64,000 nucleotides of DNA from Alcaligenes faecalis (lineage in GTDB: Bacteria > Pseudomonadota > Gammaproteobacteria > Burkholderiales > Burkholderiaceae_B), in assembly GCF_005311025.1 (NCBI RefSeq), contig NZ_CP031747.1, positions 1,488,001-1,552,000 on the forward strand. The letters run 5' to 3'. The position numbers and the translations under genes are program-made. Positions 44,047 to 52,863 of this stretch are shown piece after piece (within the stretch, counting starts at the first letter, position 1; the number at the start of each line of letters is the position of its first letter). The notes beneath the pieces were generated by a model that was given only the letters and a program-made list of their open reading frames with translations, had not been told where the DNA came from and ran no database searches.

Positions 44047-44454
44047 TTAAGGCAGCAGGCTCAGGCGGTCGACTTCAAATTCAGTTTTGCGCAGGCCTTT
44101 GTCGAACTCGCCCGTCAGCTCCACTTTCTGTTCGGCGCTGATGGTTTGACCAGCCGGAAAGTCCTTGTTGTCGATCTCTACCGTGATACGGCCGGTGGCA
44201 TCTTCAAAAATATAGCGCTCATCACCTTCAAACGACACCAGACGGCCTTGCAAACGCGCGATTTGATCGTCGCGGCCGGTTTCCAGGAGCTGCTTGACGG
44301 TCATGAGCGGCACATTGTTAGGGCCAGAGTAGGAGCCGGCAGCCGGGGCGGCTTGAGGTGCATTGCTTGGGCCTGTGTAGTTGGCTGGTTGCGCGAGGGC
44401 AGCGGTGGCGCTCAGAGCAAGTACGGCGGCAAGAGTGGGTAAAGTGAATCGCAT
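44047..44454 (-). CDS. ygiW: YgiW/YdeI-type OB-fold periplasmic stress protein
   Basis: 135 residues with a Sec signal (ATAALAQ, cleavage near residue 21), a linker with two similar pieces (NYTGPSNAP and SYSGPNNVP), and the BOF/OB-fold domain (about 50-135; VKQLLETGRDDQIARLQGRLV, YIFEDATGRITVEIDNKDF). YgiW proteins are periplasmic and linked to oxidative and envelope stress tolerance. In several Gram-negatives ygiW is tied to qseBC; here it follows them on the same strand, 87 bp after qseC, with a CTTAA-N6-CTTCA site in front. Its position suggests control by the QseB-like regulator. Confidence 0.88.
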   Translation of the reverse strand: MRFTLPTLAAVLALSATAALAQPANYTGPSNAPQAAPAAGSYSGPNNVPLMTVKQLLETGRDDQIARLQGRLVSFEGDERYIFEDATGRITVEIDNKDFPAGQTISAEQKVELTGEFDKGLRKTEFEVDRLSLLP

Positions 44455-44513
44455 GATTGGGTTTCCTGTATCGGGTTATCGGGTCAATGTTCCGCCGATT
44501 GCGGAATGGTTTT

Positions 44514-44546
44514 ATTAGACCCCCCGAACCTGAAGGCAATCTTAAG
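44514..44546 (-). promoter_or_regulatory. Candidate QseB/PmrA-type box and -10 before ygiW
   Basis: On the minus strand CTTAA (44546-44542), six bases, CTTCA (44535-44531) matches the CTTAA-N6-CTTAA direct repeat of PmrA/QseB-type regulators with one mismatch; TCTAAT follows at 44519-44514. The site overlaps the qseC stop codon. Confidence 0.4.
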
Positions 44547-45942
44547 ATACGTAATTGGGTGGGAAATCCAGCACGACACTCAGACCCTGGCCGTCCAGCC
44601 CCTCTTCAAAGGAAAGCGTGGCCTCGTGCAAGGCCGCGATGCGGGCCACGATGGACAAACCCAGTCCGTTGCCTGTTTGGCCGGTTCCCAATACGCGAAA
44701 GAAGCGTTCTCCCAGTCTGGGCCGTTGTTCGGGGGGGACGCCAGGCCCATTGTCTCGGACCGCAAGGCGTACACCGCCATCGTGTCTGCGTGTTGTTTCG
44801 ACCCGTACTCGGACGCCTGCGCCGCCGTAGCGAATGGCATTGCCAATCAGGTTACGTAAAGCGCTATTTAACAGCACTGGCGCCGCCTGTATGCTTGTGA
44901 CGGCCAGGGCTCTTTCCATGTTGATGGATGTCGAAGGCAGGGATGGAATCAGACTGTCCAGGACCTGATTCAGGTCTACGGTTTCACGCTTCAAGGGTTC
45001 GGCCTGCGGCTCCAGTCGCGTCAGGGCGAGCAGGCTTTCTACCAGGGCGGTACAACGGTCCAGGTCTGCGCGTAATTGCTGCAGATGGGCGTCAGGCAGT
45101 TGCAGTTCGCGCTCAATTAGTTGAACGCGCATGCGCAGCCCGGCCAAGGGCGTACGCAGTTCGTGTGCGGCATCGGACGTAAAGCGCCGTTCACTTTCCA
45201 CTGCTGAAGACAAGCGTGCCATGAGCGCATTCAATGCATCCAGCATGGGTTGCAGCTCGCGTGGGGGATTTCCGCCTTCTACAGGAGTGAGGTCATCGGG
45301 CGATTTGGAATTGATGCGTTTAGCCGTGTCCTCCAAAGGACGCATCAGGCGTCGGATCAGGAACCAGCTGGATAGACCCAGCAGCGCCAGTAGTCCCACT
45401 GCGGGCCAAACCAGGTTCTCGGCCATGTCTTCAAGCAGTTCCAGGCGTTCTTCCATAGGCTGGCCAACCTGGGCTGTGACCCCTCCGGCTCCGGGGCGGA
45501 CGTAAACCCGCCAGAGTTCGTCATCAACCCAGACAGTGGTGATTTGCTTGCGTTTCGCCTGGGGGATAAAAGCCGTTTTGGGAGTGTCGTCGCCGCGCAG
45601 CAGTACCCGGCCATCTGCGGCCACGAGCTGGTAATACATGCGCAGCTTGAGAGCCGCGTCACGGTTCAGTCGTGTGTCTGTAGTATTGGCAGAAGCCTGC
45701 GCCTCTTGCGGGTCCAGCATCAGTACCAGACGCGCCCCTTCTTCAAGGGCATCATCAAGCACATCGCCGGTTGCGTGCCAGGCCACCCCGACTACGATGG
45801 CCAGGCTGATCAGCCACAGCCCAATACTGGTGCCCATGACGGTAAGCAGCAGACGACGTCGTAAGGACCAGCCTTTCGGGCGTGACACCGGGGACTTGGC
45901 GGTAGAGCGGATACGCGTTAGTTTCTGGAGCAGGCTTTTCAT
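44542..45942 (-). CDS. qseC: QseC-like sensor histidine kinase
   Basis: 466 residues. Two membrane helices (about 30-53 and 176-197) bracket a periplasmic domain of ~120 residues, followed by HAMP (about 198-250), HisKA with His260 in SDAAHELRTPLAGLRMRVQ, and an HATPase domain with NLIGNAIRYGGAG, DNGPGVPPEQRPRLGERFFRV and GNGLGLSIVARI. In enterics QseC responds to host catecholamines and AI-3; whether this homologue senses them is unknown. Its start overlaps the response regulator stop by 4 bp (ATGA). The neighbouring ygiW-type gene supports the QseC-like label over a generic OmpR-family kinase, but the name is an inference. Confidence 0.85.
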   Translation of the reverse strand: MKSLLQKLTRIRSTAKSPVSRPKGWSLRRRLLLTVMGTSIGLWLISLAIVVGVAWHATGDVLDDALEEGARLVLMLDPQEAQASANTTDTRLNRDAALKLRMYYQLVAADGRVLLRGDDTPKTAFIPQAKRKQITTVWVDDELWRVYVRPGAGGVTAQVGQPMEERLELLEDMAENLVWPAVGLLALLGLSSWFLIRRLMRPLEDTAKRINSKSPDDLTPVEGGNPPRELQPMLDALNALMARLSSAVESERRFTSDAAHELRTPLAGLRMRVQLIERELQLPDAHLQQLRADLDRCTALVESLLALTRLEPQAEPLKRETVDLNQVLDSLIPSLPSTSINMERALAVTSIQAAPVLLNSALRNLIGNAIRYGGAGVRVRVETTRRHDGGVRLAVRDNGPGVPPEQRPRLGERFFRVLGTGQTGNGLGLSIVARIAALHEATLSFEEGLDGQGLSVVLDFPPNYVS

Positions 45943-46607
45943 GCGGGTGCCAGAACGTAGCCTTGATTACGTACGGTGACGATGAAGTCACTGCCCAATT
46001 TCTTGCGCAGATTGTAGATGTGTACTTCGATAGCGTTGCTCTCCACTTCTTCGCTCCAGCCATAAAGGGCTTCTTCAAGCTGGGCACGACTCAGAATATG
46101 GGTGGGATGATGCATCAAGGCTTGCAGAACAGCGAATTCGCGTGCAGTTACGGCCACAGGCTTGTCGTTCAAGGTGACGCGCTTGGCTGTCGGGTCAATG
46201 GCGACGGGACCGTGACGCCATTGGGGAGAGGCTTGGGCGGCACTGCGGCGCAAGGCCGCACGTACTCGCGCGGACAGCTCTTCAAGATCAAATGGTTTGA
46301 CCAGATAGTCGTCCGCGCCCAGATCCAGGCCCTGTACCCGGTCAGCCAAGGTATCGCGAGCAGTGATCACAATGACGGGCACTTGTGCGTGAGATCCGCT
46401 GGCTCCTCGCAGACTGCGTAAAACCGCATCGCCATCCACACCGGGCAAGCCCCGATCCAGCAAGATGCACTGATAGGTATGAGTGGCCAGGGCTGTGGCA
46501 ACTTGATCGCCACGTTGCAACCAGTCCACAGCGTAGCCGTCCAGATGCAGCCAGGACTGCAAGGAACTGCCCAGCGAAGGATCATCTTCGATTAAGAGAA
46601 TACGCAT
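45939..46607 (-). CDS. qseB: QseB-like OmpR-family response regulator
   Basis: 222 residues from ATG 46607 (MRILLIEDDPSLG); a TTG six bases earlier is less likely. The receiver (1-118) has Asp8/Asp9, phosphoacceptor Asp51 in LLDRGLPGVDGD and Lys in DYLVKPF. The C-terminal winged helix (about 125-220) has TAREFAVLQALMHHPTHILSRAQLEEALYG and VEVHIYNLRKKLG-like sequence (AIEVHIYNLRKKLGSDFI). QseB/PmrA-type proteins bind CTTAA direct repeats, and one such site is present before ygiW. It is first in the qseB-qseC-ygiW series. Confidence 0.88.
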   Translation of the reverse strand: MRILLIEDDPSLGSSLQSWLHLDGYAVDWLQRGDQVATALATHTYQCILLDRGLPGVDGDAVLRSLRGASGSHAQVPVIVITARDTLADRVQGLDLGADDYLVKPFDLEELSARVRAALRRSAAQASPQWRHGPVAIDPTAKRVTLNDKPVAVTAREFAVLQALMHHPTHILSRAQLEEALYGWSEEVESNAIEVHIYNLRKKLGSDFIVTVRNQGYVLAPA

Positions 46608-46753
46608 GTGCAAAGCCTGGCAGGGAAAGATGAAGGGAAACTGATGTTGCTGCGGGGTATGAGGTAAAGCAGGGGCAAGCCCCTACCTTGTTTGTATAGC
46701 GACTGTGTGTTTTTGAAAAGCGCAGCGAGGCGTTTTCCGTTCTGATTGGCGCG

Positions 46754-47488
46754 CTAGATGCTGCGCTGTTGTACCCGTGCAGACAGCTCCTGCGCCGTCT
46801 CCTTGCGCTCGCTATATCGATCCACCAGATACTGCGCACAGTCACGCGTCAGCAAGGTGAACTTCATCAGTTCCTCCATCACATCCACCACGCGCTCGTA
46901 GTAGGACGAAGGTTTCATGCGGCCTTCTTCGTCAAATTCCAGAAAGGCTTTGGCAACCGAAGACTGGTTGGGGATAGTGATCAGGCGCATCCAGCGGCCC
47001 AGAACCCGCATCTGGTTCAAGGCGTTAAAGGATTGCGAGCCGCCTGACACTTGCATCACGGCCAGTGTTTTGCCTTGTGTTGGGCGTACAGCACCGATGC
47101 TTAACGGTATCCAGTCAATTTGTGCTTTCAGAACGCTGCTCATGGCACCGTGGCGCTCGGGCGATGTCCAGACCATGCCTTCGGCCCACTGCATGAGTTG
47201 GCGCAACTCCTGCACTTTCGGGTGGTCCTCTGTTGCACCATCGGGCAAGGGCAGGCCTTGCGGGTCGAAAATTCTGGTTTCTGCACCCATTGCTTCCAGC
47301 AGCCGTGCAGCTTCTTGCGTCAGAAAGCGGCTGTAGGAGCGTTCTCTCAGGGAACCATATAAAAGCAGAATTCGAGGTGGGTGTGTGGCGCGTGCTTGAG
47401 GCAGCAGTTCTGCCATATCTGGAGTGTTAAATGCGTGCTCGTCCAGATTGGGTAAATCAGGCTTGCTCAATTCTTTGTCCTTTTTCAT
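46754..47488 (-). CDS. arsH: Arsenical resistance flavoprotein ArsH
   Basis: 244 residues from ATG 47488 ([15 protein letters not shown]), which overlaps the end of arsC by about 30 bp; longer frames would overlap arsC further. ArsH is an NADPH-dependent FMN reductase that oxidises trivalent organoarsenicals (such as methylarsenite) to less toxic forms. The FMN loop is [19 protein letters not shown] (about 40-58), with [20 protein letters not shown] downstream. It is the last gene of the ars operon. A short hairpin (46671-46684) lies 70 bp beyond the stop. Confidence 0.93.
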   Translation of the reverse strand: MKKDKELSKPDLPNLDEHAFNTPDMAELLPQARATHPPRILLLYGSLRERSYSRFLTQEAARLLEAMGAETRIFDPQGLPLPDGATEDHPKVQELRQLMQWAEGMVWTSPERHGAMSSVLKAQIDWIPLSIGAVRPTQGKTLAVMQVSGGSQSFNALNQMRVLGRWMRLITIPNQSSVAKAFLEFDEEGRMKPSSYYERVVDVMEELMKFTLLTRDCAQYLVDRYSERKETAQELSARVQQRSI

Positions 47489-47888
47489 CAATAACGGCTT
47501 GGCCGTCTTCTTTCCGGAAGGCACCTTGTTGTGCTTGGGGAAGTATCTCCAGCACCTGTTCCGAGGGACGACACAAGCGCGCTCCCAATGGGGTGACAAC
47601 AATAGGGCGGTTGATCAGAATCGGGTGCTGCAACATGAAATCAATCAGCTGTTCATCGCTCCATTTCGGGTCGCCGAGCCCGAGTTCTTCATAGGGCGTA
47701 CCTTTTTGTCGCAAGACTTCACGCACGCTCAGGCCACAGTTTGCGATCAACTTAGTCAGCGTGCTGCGGTCCGGCGGTGTTTGCAGATACTCGATGATGG
47801 TGGGTTCTTGTCCGCTATTGCGGATCAGGCCCAAGGTGTTGCGCGAAGTGCCGCAGGCGGGGTTGTGATAGATGATGATGTCTGTCAT
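47457..47888 (-). CDS. arsC: Arsenate reductase (glutaredoxin type)
   Basis: 143 residues. Catalytic Cys12 lies in [11 protein letters not shown]; the anion-binding arginines are in [16 protein letters not shown]. ArsC reduces arsenate to arsenite using glutathione and glutaredoxin, feeding the ArsB exporter. The gene follows arsB by 22 bp and overlaps arsH at its end. Sequence is complete with all key residues. Confidence 0.95.
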   Translation of the reverse strand: MTDIIIYHNPACGTSRNTLGLIRNSGQEPTIIEYLQTPPDRSTLTKLIANCGLSVREVLRQKGTPYEELGLGDPKWSDEQLIDFMLQHPILINRPIVVTPLGARLCRPSEQVLEILPQAQQGAFRKEDGQAVIDEKGQRIEQA

Positions 47889-47910
47889 GGCGCGATCTTG
47901 ATATCAGGGT

Positions 47911-49200
47911 TTAGTGGGCGATACCCAGTCGCAGCGCCAAGGCTGCCAGGGTGATCAGCAAGACGGGTGTGGTCAGGATGGCTCCTACTTTGAAGTAGTA
48001 GCCCCAGCTGATTTTTGTGCCTTTCTGGGCCAGGACATGCAGCCACAGCAAGGTGGCCAAACTGCCTATAGGTGTGAATTTCGGGCCCAGATCGCTGCCA
48101 ATGACGTTGGCGTAAATCATGGCTTCCTTGACGATGCCCTCGGCGCTGGAAGCGTCAATGGACAGGGCGGTGACAAGGACCGTGGGCATATTGTTCATCA
48201 CCGAGGACAGCAACGCAGACAGGACGCCGGTACCCATGGCCGCTGCCCACACGCCAGCTTGGGCGAACTGATCCAGCAGTAAACCCAGGTAATCGGTTAG
48301 CCCGGCATTGCGCAGGCCGTAAACCACCAGATACATGCCCAGCGAGAACACGACGATTTGCCAGGGGGCGCCACGCAGCACTTTTCGCGTACTGATGACT
48401 GTGCCACGGGCGGCAACCGCCAGCAAAATGATGGCGCCTGCTGCGGCAACCGCACTGACGGGGACACCCAGGGGTTCCAGTGCAAAAAAGCCTGTCAGCA
48501 ATAACGCCAGCACCATCCAGCCAGCCTTGAAACTGGCCCTGTCCTTGATAGCCTCAGCAGGCGTTCTTAATTGTTCAAGGCGATAGTGGGCGGGAATGTC
48601 GCGACGGAAGTACAGCATCAGAACGACCAGGCTGGCCAGTACAGACACGATGTTGACGGGTGCCATGATGGCGGCGTAGTCCGTGAAGCCCAGTTTGAAG
48701 TAGTCGGCAGAGACGATGTTCACCAAATTGGAGACGACCAGCGGCAAGCTGGCTGTGTCCGCAATAAAACCGGCTGCCATGACAAAAGCCAGAGTTGCTG
48801 CTGGTGAAAAACCCAAGGCCAGCAACATGGCCATGACAATCGGCGTCAGAATCAGTGCGGCCCCGTCATTGGCAAACAGGGCAGAGACTGCTGCGCCCAG
48901 AATCACGATAAAGGCAAAGAGCTTGCGCCCGTTACCGGCTCCCCAACGGGCGACATGCAGGGCGGCCCATTCAAAAAAACCTGCCTCATCCAATATCAGG
49001 CTGATGATGATAATGGCGACAAATGTGGCGGTGGCGTTCCAGACGATATTCCAGACCAGGGCCAGGTCAGTCCATTGCACGACGCCAGACAGCAAGGCAG
49101 CAACTGCGCCTAAAGAGGCACTCCAACCAATGCCCAAACCTTTGGGCTGCCAGATCACCAGGGTTAAGGTAGCGATGAAAATGAGTACAGCAAGAAGCAT
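47911..49200 (-). CDS. arsB: Arsenite efflux permease ArsB
   Basis: 429 residues, standard ArsB length, with about 12 hydrophobic helices from the very start ([21 protein letters not shown]). ArsB exports arsenite through the inner membrane, driven by the proton motive force, or with ArsA if present; no arsA is seen here. Family marks include [57 protein letters not shown] and [10 protein letters not shown]. It lies between arsR (89 bp upstream) and arsC. Confidence 0.95.
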   Translation of the reverse strand: MLLAVLIFIATLTLVIWQPKGLGIGWSASLGAVAALLSGVVQWTDLALVWNIVWNATATFVAIIIISLILDEAGFFEWAALHVARWGAGNGRKLFAFIVILGAAVSALFANDGAALILTPIVMAMLLALGFSPAATLAFVMAAGFIADTASLPLVVSNLVNIVSADYFKLGFTDYAAIMAPVNIVSVLASLVVLMLYFRRDIPAHYRLEQLRTPAEAIKDRASFKAGWMVLALLLTGFFALEPLGVPVSAVAAAGAIILLAVAARGTVISTRKVLRGAPWQIVVFSLGMYLVVYGLRNAGLTDYLGLLLDQFAQAGVWAAAMGTGVLSALLSSVMNNMPTVLVTALSIDASSAEGIVKEAMIYANVIGSDLGPKFTPIGSLATLLWLHVLAQKGTKISWGYYFKVGAILTTPVLLITLAALALRLGIAH

Positions 49201-49289
49201 GACGGAGTGCTCTGATCAGGGGGATAGCCAGCAAGGCAGTTAAGTTCCGAGTGGTTTTTGCAGGACGTGGATATCAAGTGTCCGGCGCT

Positions 49290-49613
49290 CTAGCAGTTCT
49301 GGCACAGGTCTTGCGTTGGGAGGCAGGTTTGACCCTGGCAGCAATTCTCGGTCAGATAAGTAAGCAGATTGTTCATGGCGGGAAAGGTGGCGCTGTAGAG
49401 CAGATTGCGACCTTGCCGCTCGGCGTGGATCAGCCCGGCGTTGCTAAGCTCCTTTAAATGAAAGGACAGGGCGTTGGGGGCAATGCCTAGCTGCTCAGCC
49501 AGAGAGCCGGGTGTCAGTCCGGTGGGCCCGGCAACAACGAGTGCGCGGAAAACCCGTAGGCGGGCTTCGTGGGCCAAAGCGGCCAGGGAGCGGATAACTT
49601 GAGATTCTTCCAT
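49290..49613 (-). CDS. arsR: ArsR-family arsenic-responsive repressor
   Basis: 107 residues from ATG 49613 (MEESQVIRSLAALAHEARLRVF). The ArsR winged helix has SLAEQLGIAPNALSFHLKELSNAGLI. The E. coli-type CVC site in the recognition helix is absent; instead the C-terminus has Cys91, Cys92, Cys97, Cys104 and Cys107, so the As(III) site must be built there, resembling the Acidithiobacillus ArsR type with a CC...C site. A palindrome 12 bp upstream of the start is a likely operator. It heads the arsR-B-C-H operon. Confidence 0.93.
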   Translation of the reverse strand: MEESQVIRSLAALAHEARLRVFRALVVAGPTGLTPGSLAEQLGIAPNALSFHLKELSNAGLIHAERQGRNLLYSATFPAMNNLLTYLTENCCQGQTCLPTQDLCQNC

Positions 49614-49625
49614 AGAGTAATAATA

Positions 49626-49645
49626 CAATAATTCAAGAATTATTG
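49626..49645. promoter_or_regulatory. Probable ArsR operator
   Basis: CAATAATTC-AA-GAATTATTG has perfect 9-bp arms and lies 13 bp upstream of the arsR ATG. Confidence 0.65.
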
Positions 49646-49873
49646 AATAGTTTGATGTTTCCCATAGAGAGCTTTGAATGACAAGATTCGCGTGTGACGT
49701 TTTATTGATTTGTCAGGCATTGTGAAACTCGTGGTTTGCGACAGCAGATCCTTCTGGAACCGGGAACAGGGCCGATGCCAATTTGCTATCCTCTAAGACA
49801 ATATTCGCCCGTCCTTGTTATTCTCAGCCCGCCTGGCAAGTGGAATCTCGGACTACACCCCCCAAGATTGCCT

Positions 49874-50995
49874 ATGAAAATCCCATTTCTGAGCCACCAT
49901 CAGTTTGGCCGCCGCATTGCTCAAGCACGTCTTTTTGGCCTTGTTGCTCTGTTGATGTTGTTGGCGGCGCTTCCCCAAACAGGCTATGGCAAAGAGCCGC
50001 CATTGACGGTCGGCGTATTGGTCTCGCCACCATTCGTAATGAAAAGTGATGGTGCTTTCACCGGATTGGCTATCGACTTATGGGAAGATTTGGCAGCAGA
50101 AAAGCAGTGGGTATTTGAATATAAGGAATACGGCACGTTTCGGGATTTGCTCAGTGCCACAGAGTCGGGTTCTCTTGATGTTGCCATGACTAATCTGACT
50201 ATCACGCAGCAACGCGCGTTGAAGGTGGATTTCACCCAGCCCTGGTTTGATGGTGGTATGCGCCTGATGGTCAGTTCCGATCAAGGAACTGGTTTTCAAA
50301 GTGTTCTCAAGGGTTTGGCGCAGGCCGGTTTTATTACGGCGTATGCATGGATCGCTTTTGTCATTTTGTTTGCCACTGTTGTTTTGACCTTGTTTGACCG
50401 GCGGTTTGACCAATCCTTCCCTGCTCGCTGGCGCGATGGCGTGGCAGAGAGTTTCTATACCGTGATGTCTGTTGTGACTTCGGGGCGTGCCCCGGCCAGA
50501 AAGAATCTTTTTGGCTGGTTAGGACGTATCTGGCAGGGCTTGTGGCTGGTGTGTGGGGTGGGCATCTTGGCCTTTGTAACGTCCTCTGTCACCAGCGTGA
50601 TGACAACGCTGGCTATCTCAAACCAGATCAATAGTGTGGACGATTTGAAGGGGCGACCAGTAGGCGTGCTGATCGGGACCGTAGAAGAGGACTATGCCCG
50701 CAAGCAGGGACTTGCCATGCGCAGTTATGCCAGTTTGGACAAAGCCACGGCAGCTTTGGACAATGGCGATGTTGTGGCCGTGATTGCCGACGCTCCGGTA
50801 CTGGAGTACTACGTGTATTCCAACCCTGGCTTGCCGGTGAAGGTAGTGGGGCGACTGTTCGAGCGTGACAAGTATGGGTTTGCCTTGCCACTGCAAAGTG
50901 AGCTATCCCGAGAAGTAACTTTGGCTGTGCTAGGGGCCGTGGATGAAGGCAAGGTGGAGGCCTTCAAGACCAAGTATTTTGGCTTGGGACAGTAG
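49874..50995 (+). CDS. Bacterial ionotropic glutamate-receptor-like channel protein
   Basis: 373 residues from ATG 49874. A signal peptide (about 1-39) is followed by the first lobe of a periplasmic amino-acid-binding domain (about 42-145, with TQQRALKVDFTQPWFDGG; Arg114 equals the ligand-carboxylate Arg of this fold), a membrane helix (153-174), a pore-loop-like segment (about 189-206, AESFYTVMSVVTSGRAP), a second helix (217-245), and the second binding lobe (252-370; Asp307 in ADAPVLEYY). This is the GluR0 arrangement: a binding domain interrupted by an inverted K+-channel pore. The K+ signature TVGYGD is replaced by TSGRAP. The ligand is probably an amino acid. It is divergent from arsR and convergent with a LysR gene. 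Confidence 0.85.
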   Translation: MKIPFLSHHQFGRRIAQARLFGLVALLMLLAALPQTGYGKEPPLTVGVLVSPPFVMKSDGAFTGLAIDLWEDLAAEKQWVFEYKEYGTFRDLLSATESGSLDVAMTNLTITQQRALKVDFTQPWFDGGMRLMVSSDQGTGFQSVLKGLAQAGFITAYAWIAFVILFATVVLTLFDRRFDQSFPARWRDGVAESFYTVMSVVTSGRAPARKNLFGWLGRIWQGLWLVCGVGILAFVTSSVTSVMTTLAISNQINSVDDLKGRPVGVLIGTVEEDYARKQGLAMRSYASLDKATAALDNGDVVAVIADAPVLEYYVYSNPGLPVKVVGRLFERDKYGFALPLQSELSREVTLAVLGAVDEGKVEAFKTKYFGLGQ

Positions 50996-51004
50996 TAGCC
51001 AGGC

Positions 51005-51883
51005 TTATTGGCATGGGTTCATCTTTGAGGGCTCAAGCTGCTCACTTAACCAGTCGGCAAATACTTCCGCACGCGGGTTTTGATCCAAAGCCTGGGGAGA
51101 GAGCAGGTAGTACGCCGAGCCGTCCGCAATGAATCCTTGCGGGGCAATGAGCTGCCCGCTTTGCAGTTCATCTTGCACCATCAGGCGCGACACAATACTC
51201 ATGCCCTGTCCGGACAAGGCGGCCTGGATACATAAATAAAAATGCTCTAGTTCCAGCTTGTTGGCAGAGCGTATGACTTGGCCGCTAAGTCGCGCCCAGG
51301 TGGCCCAAGCTTGCGGACGGGAGCTGCTTTGTATCAGCACCTGTTTGGCCGTGTCCTGGGTGTGGGGATAGTGAGGCTGGCAGACCGGCCCTATCATTTC
51401 TTCGCACAATTTCAGGCCGCAGACCGAGTCTGCCCAATGAAAGTCGTCACGGCGTATGGCCAGATCCACTCCCATTTGAGCAAAGTTCACTGGCCCTCCG
51501 GCTGTAATCAGATGCACGGTGATATTGGGATGCAGAGTGTGGAAATCCCCCAGTCGGGGTATCAACCATTTCATCGCAATGGTGGGCTCGCAGGAAACGA
51601 CCAGCGCATGTTCACGCTGTGTCTGCTGCAACTGATACACCACGTCTTCCAAGCGCTCGAACATGGGCGCGGTCACATGCAAAAGCTGGCGGCCTGCCTG
51701 TGTCAGAAATACAGCTCGATTGCGCCGTTCAAACAGTTCTACCCCCAAAGATTCCTCCAGCGCCCGAATCTGGCGACTGACCGCGCCGTGAGTGACATGC
51801 AGCAGCTGGGCTGCCTGCACAAAGCTGCCTGCCTTGGCGGCCGTGTCGAAGTAGCGGAAGGCCGTGAGATTGGGGATTTGCAT
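51005..51883 (-). CDS. LysR-family regulator (GcvA-like)
   Basis: 292 residues. The N-terminal HTH (1-60; FRYFDTAAKAGSFVQAAQLLHVTHGAVSRQIRALEESLGVELF) is followed by a LysR substrate-binding domain (about 90-290). The GcvA/AmpR-like style is shown by HVTHGAVSRQI and RNRAVFLTQAGRQLL. It is divergent from a LysE exporter gene, and AGGATT-N11-AATCCT, a perfect LysR box, lies 54 bp upstream of its start. The likely job is amino-acid-responsive control of the exporter. Its 3' end meets the channel gene's 3' end with 9 bp between. Confidence 0.92.
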   Translation of the reverse strand: MQIPNLTAFRYFDTAAKAGSFVQAAQLLHVTHGAVSRQIRALEESLGVELFERRNRAVFLTQAGRQLLHVTAPMFERLEDVVYQLQQTQREHALVVSCEPTIAMKWLIPRLGDFHTLHPNITVHLITAGGPVNFAQMGVDLAIRRDDFHWADSVCGLKLCEEMIGPVCQPHYPHTQDTAKQVLIQSSSRPQAWATWARLSGQVIRSANKLELEHFYLCIQAALSGQGMSIVSRLMVQDELQSGQLIAPQGFIADGSAYYLLSPQALDQNPRAEVFADWLSEQLEPSKMNPCQ

Positions 51884-52245
51884 GGTCGATGAAAACTCAC
51901 AGAAATAGCGCAGGAATTATCGTTTTTAAATTAGCACAGGATTATCAATAATGAAATCCTGAGAGCAAATATTCAAACAAGAAAACGATAGAAGTTTTGG
52001 AGGGTTTTTCTTGGGTTTTGAAAATCTGGATTGATCCCGTTGAGAATAGCAAAAACTATATAAATTGGATGAATACATAGCTCACCAGGAAGGGTTTTCA
52101 CATTCTGACTGGAGCGGTCTTTGCAGACTGGTAGATCGTCCGCGAAGGAACGATCTCATTCCTAGAGTGTAGGACTGGCTCTGCGGTTTGGCTGCCTTTG
52201 ACCTAGCTTGTCACACCGATTTCATCAAACTTAGGCTTGTTAAAA
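51884..52245. other. 362-bp divergent LysR/LysE control region
   Basis: The LysR-proximal half is AT-rich and holds the T-N11-A box (51938-51960). The LysE-proximal half has a 7-bp-arm hairpin (52133-52139/52150-52156, loop of 10) and a shorter GTCT-TTGC-AGAC just before. No gene is seen. Confidence 0.55.
51938..51960. promoter_or_regulatory. LysR-type operator (T-N11-A)
   Basis: AGGATT (51938-51943), 11 bases, AATCCT (51955-51960): perfect 6-bp dyad with T-N11-A core, placed in the LysR/LysE divergent region. Confidence 0.65.
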
Positions 52246-52863
52246 ATGCATGAACTGTTGGCCGTTGCCACTATCACTATTCTGGCCGTGATCAGCCCAG
52301 GCCCCGACTTTGCCATGGTCACTCGTAATGGCTATTCCTTTGGCCGCAAGATTGGCCTGATTTCGGCTCTGGGTATTGCTGCCGGGGTGCAGGTGCACGT
52401 GGTCTACACGGTGCTGGGCGTTGCAATTCTGATTACTCAGTCTCCCACCTTGTTTCTGGTGATGAAAGTGGTGGGGGCAGCGTACTTGATGTACCTGGGC
52501 TATCAGTCTTTCTGTAATCGCACTGTTTTGAATACGGACGGTGAGGCGGGAAATATGCCCAGCGCCTGGCAAGCTTTTGGCATGGGGTTTTTGACCAATG
52601 CCTTGAATCCCAAAACCATGTTGTTTGTGGTGGCCACCTTTACACAGCTGGTGCAGCCGGATGCATCGTTCTGGCTGAATTTCGCTTATGGATTTTTCAT
52701 GTCTTTTGCCCATTGGGTCTGGTTCAGCATTGTGGCGCTGGTGTTCTCAAACAAGCGCTTGCGGGCAGCCATGCTGGCCCGGCAAAGATTGCTGGACAGG
52801 GTGATAGGCGTGGCCTTGTTCAGCTTGGGCGCTTCGCTGCTATTTGCCAACTCGGTGTCTTAG
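52246..52863 (+). CDS. LysE/RhtB-family amino-acid exporter
   Basis: 205 residues from ATG 52246; a TTG nine bases earlier is possible. Six hydrophobic helices are visible, and the family signature ISPGPDFAMVTRNG lies at residues about 18-31. LysE/RhtB proteins export amino acids such as lysine, homoserine or threonine. A divergent LysR gene with a LysR box in between suggests it is induced by the amino acid it exports. Substrate cannot be told from sequence. A very AT-rich region follows. Confidence 0.92.
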   Translation: MHELLAVATITILAVISPGPDFAMVTRNGYSFGRKIGLISALGIAAGVQVHVVYTVLGVAILITQSPTLFLVMKVVGAAYLMYLGYQSFCNRTVLNTDGEAGNMPSAWQAFGMGFLTNALNPKTMLFVVATFTQLVQPDASFWLNFAYGFFMSFAHWVWFSIVALVFSNKRLRAAMLARQRLLDRVIGVALFSLGASLLFANSVS

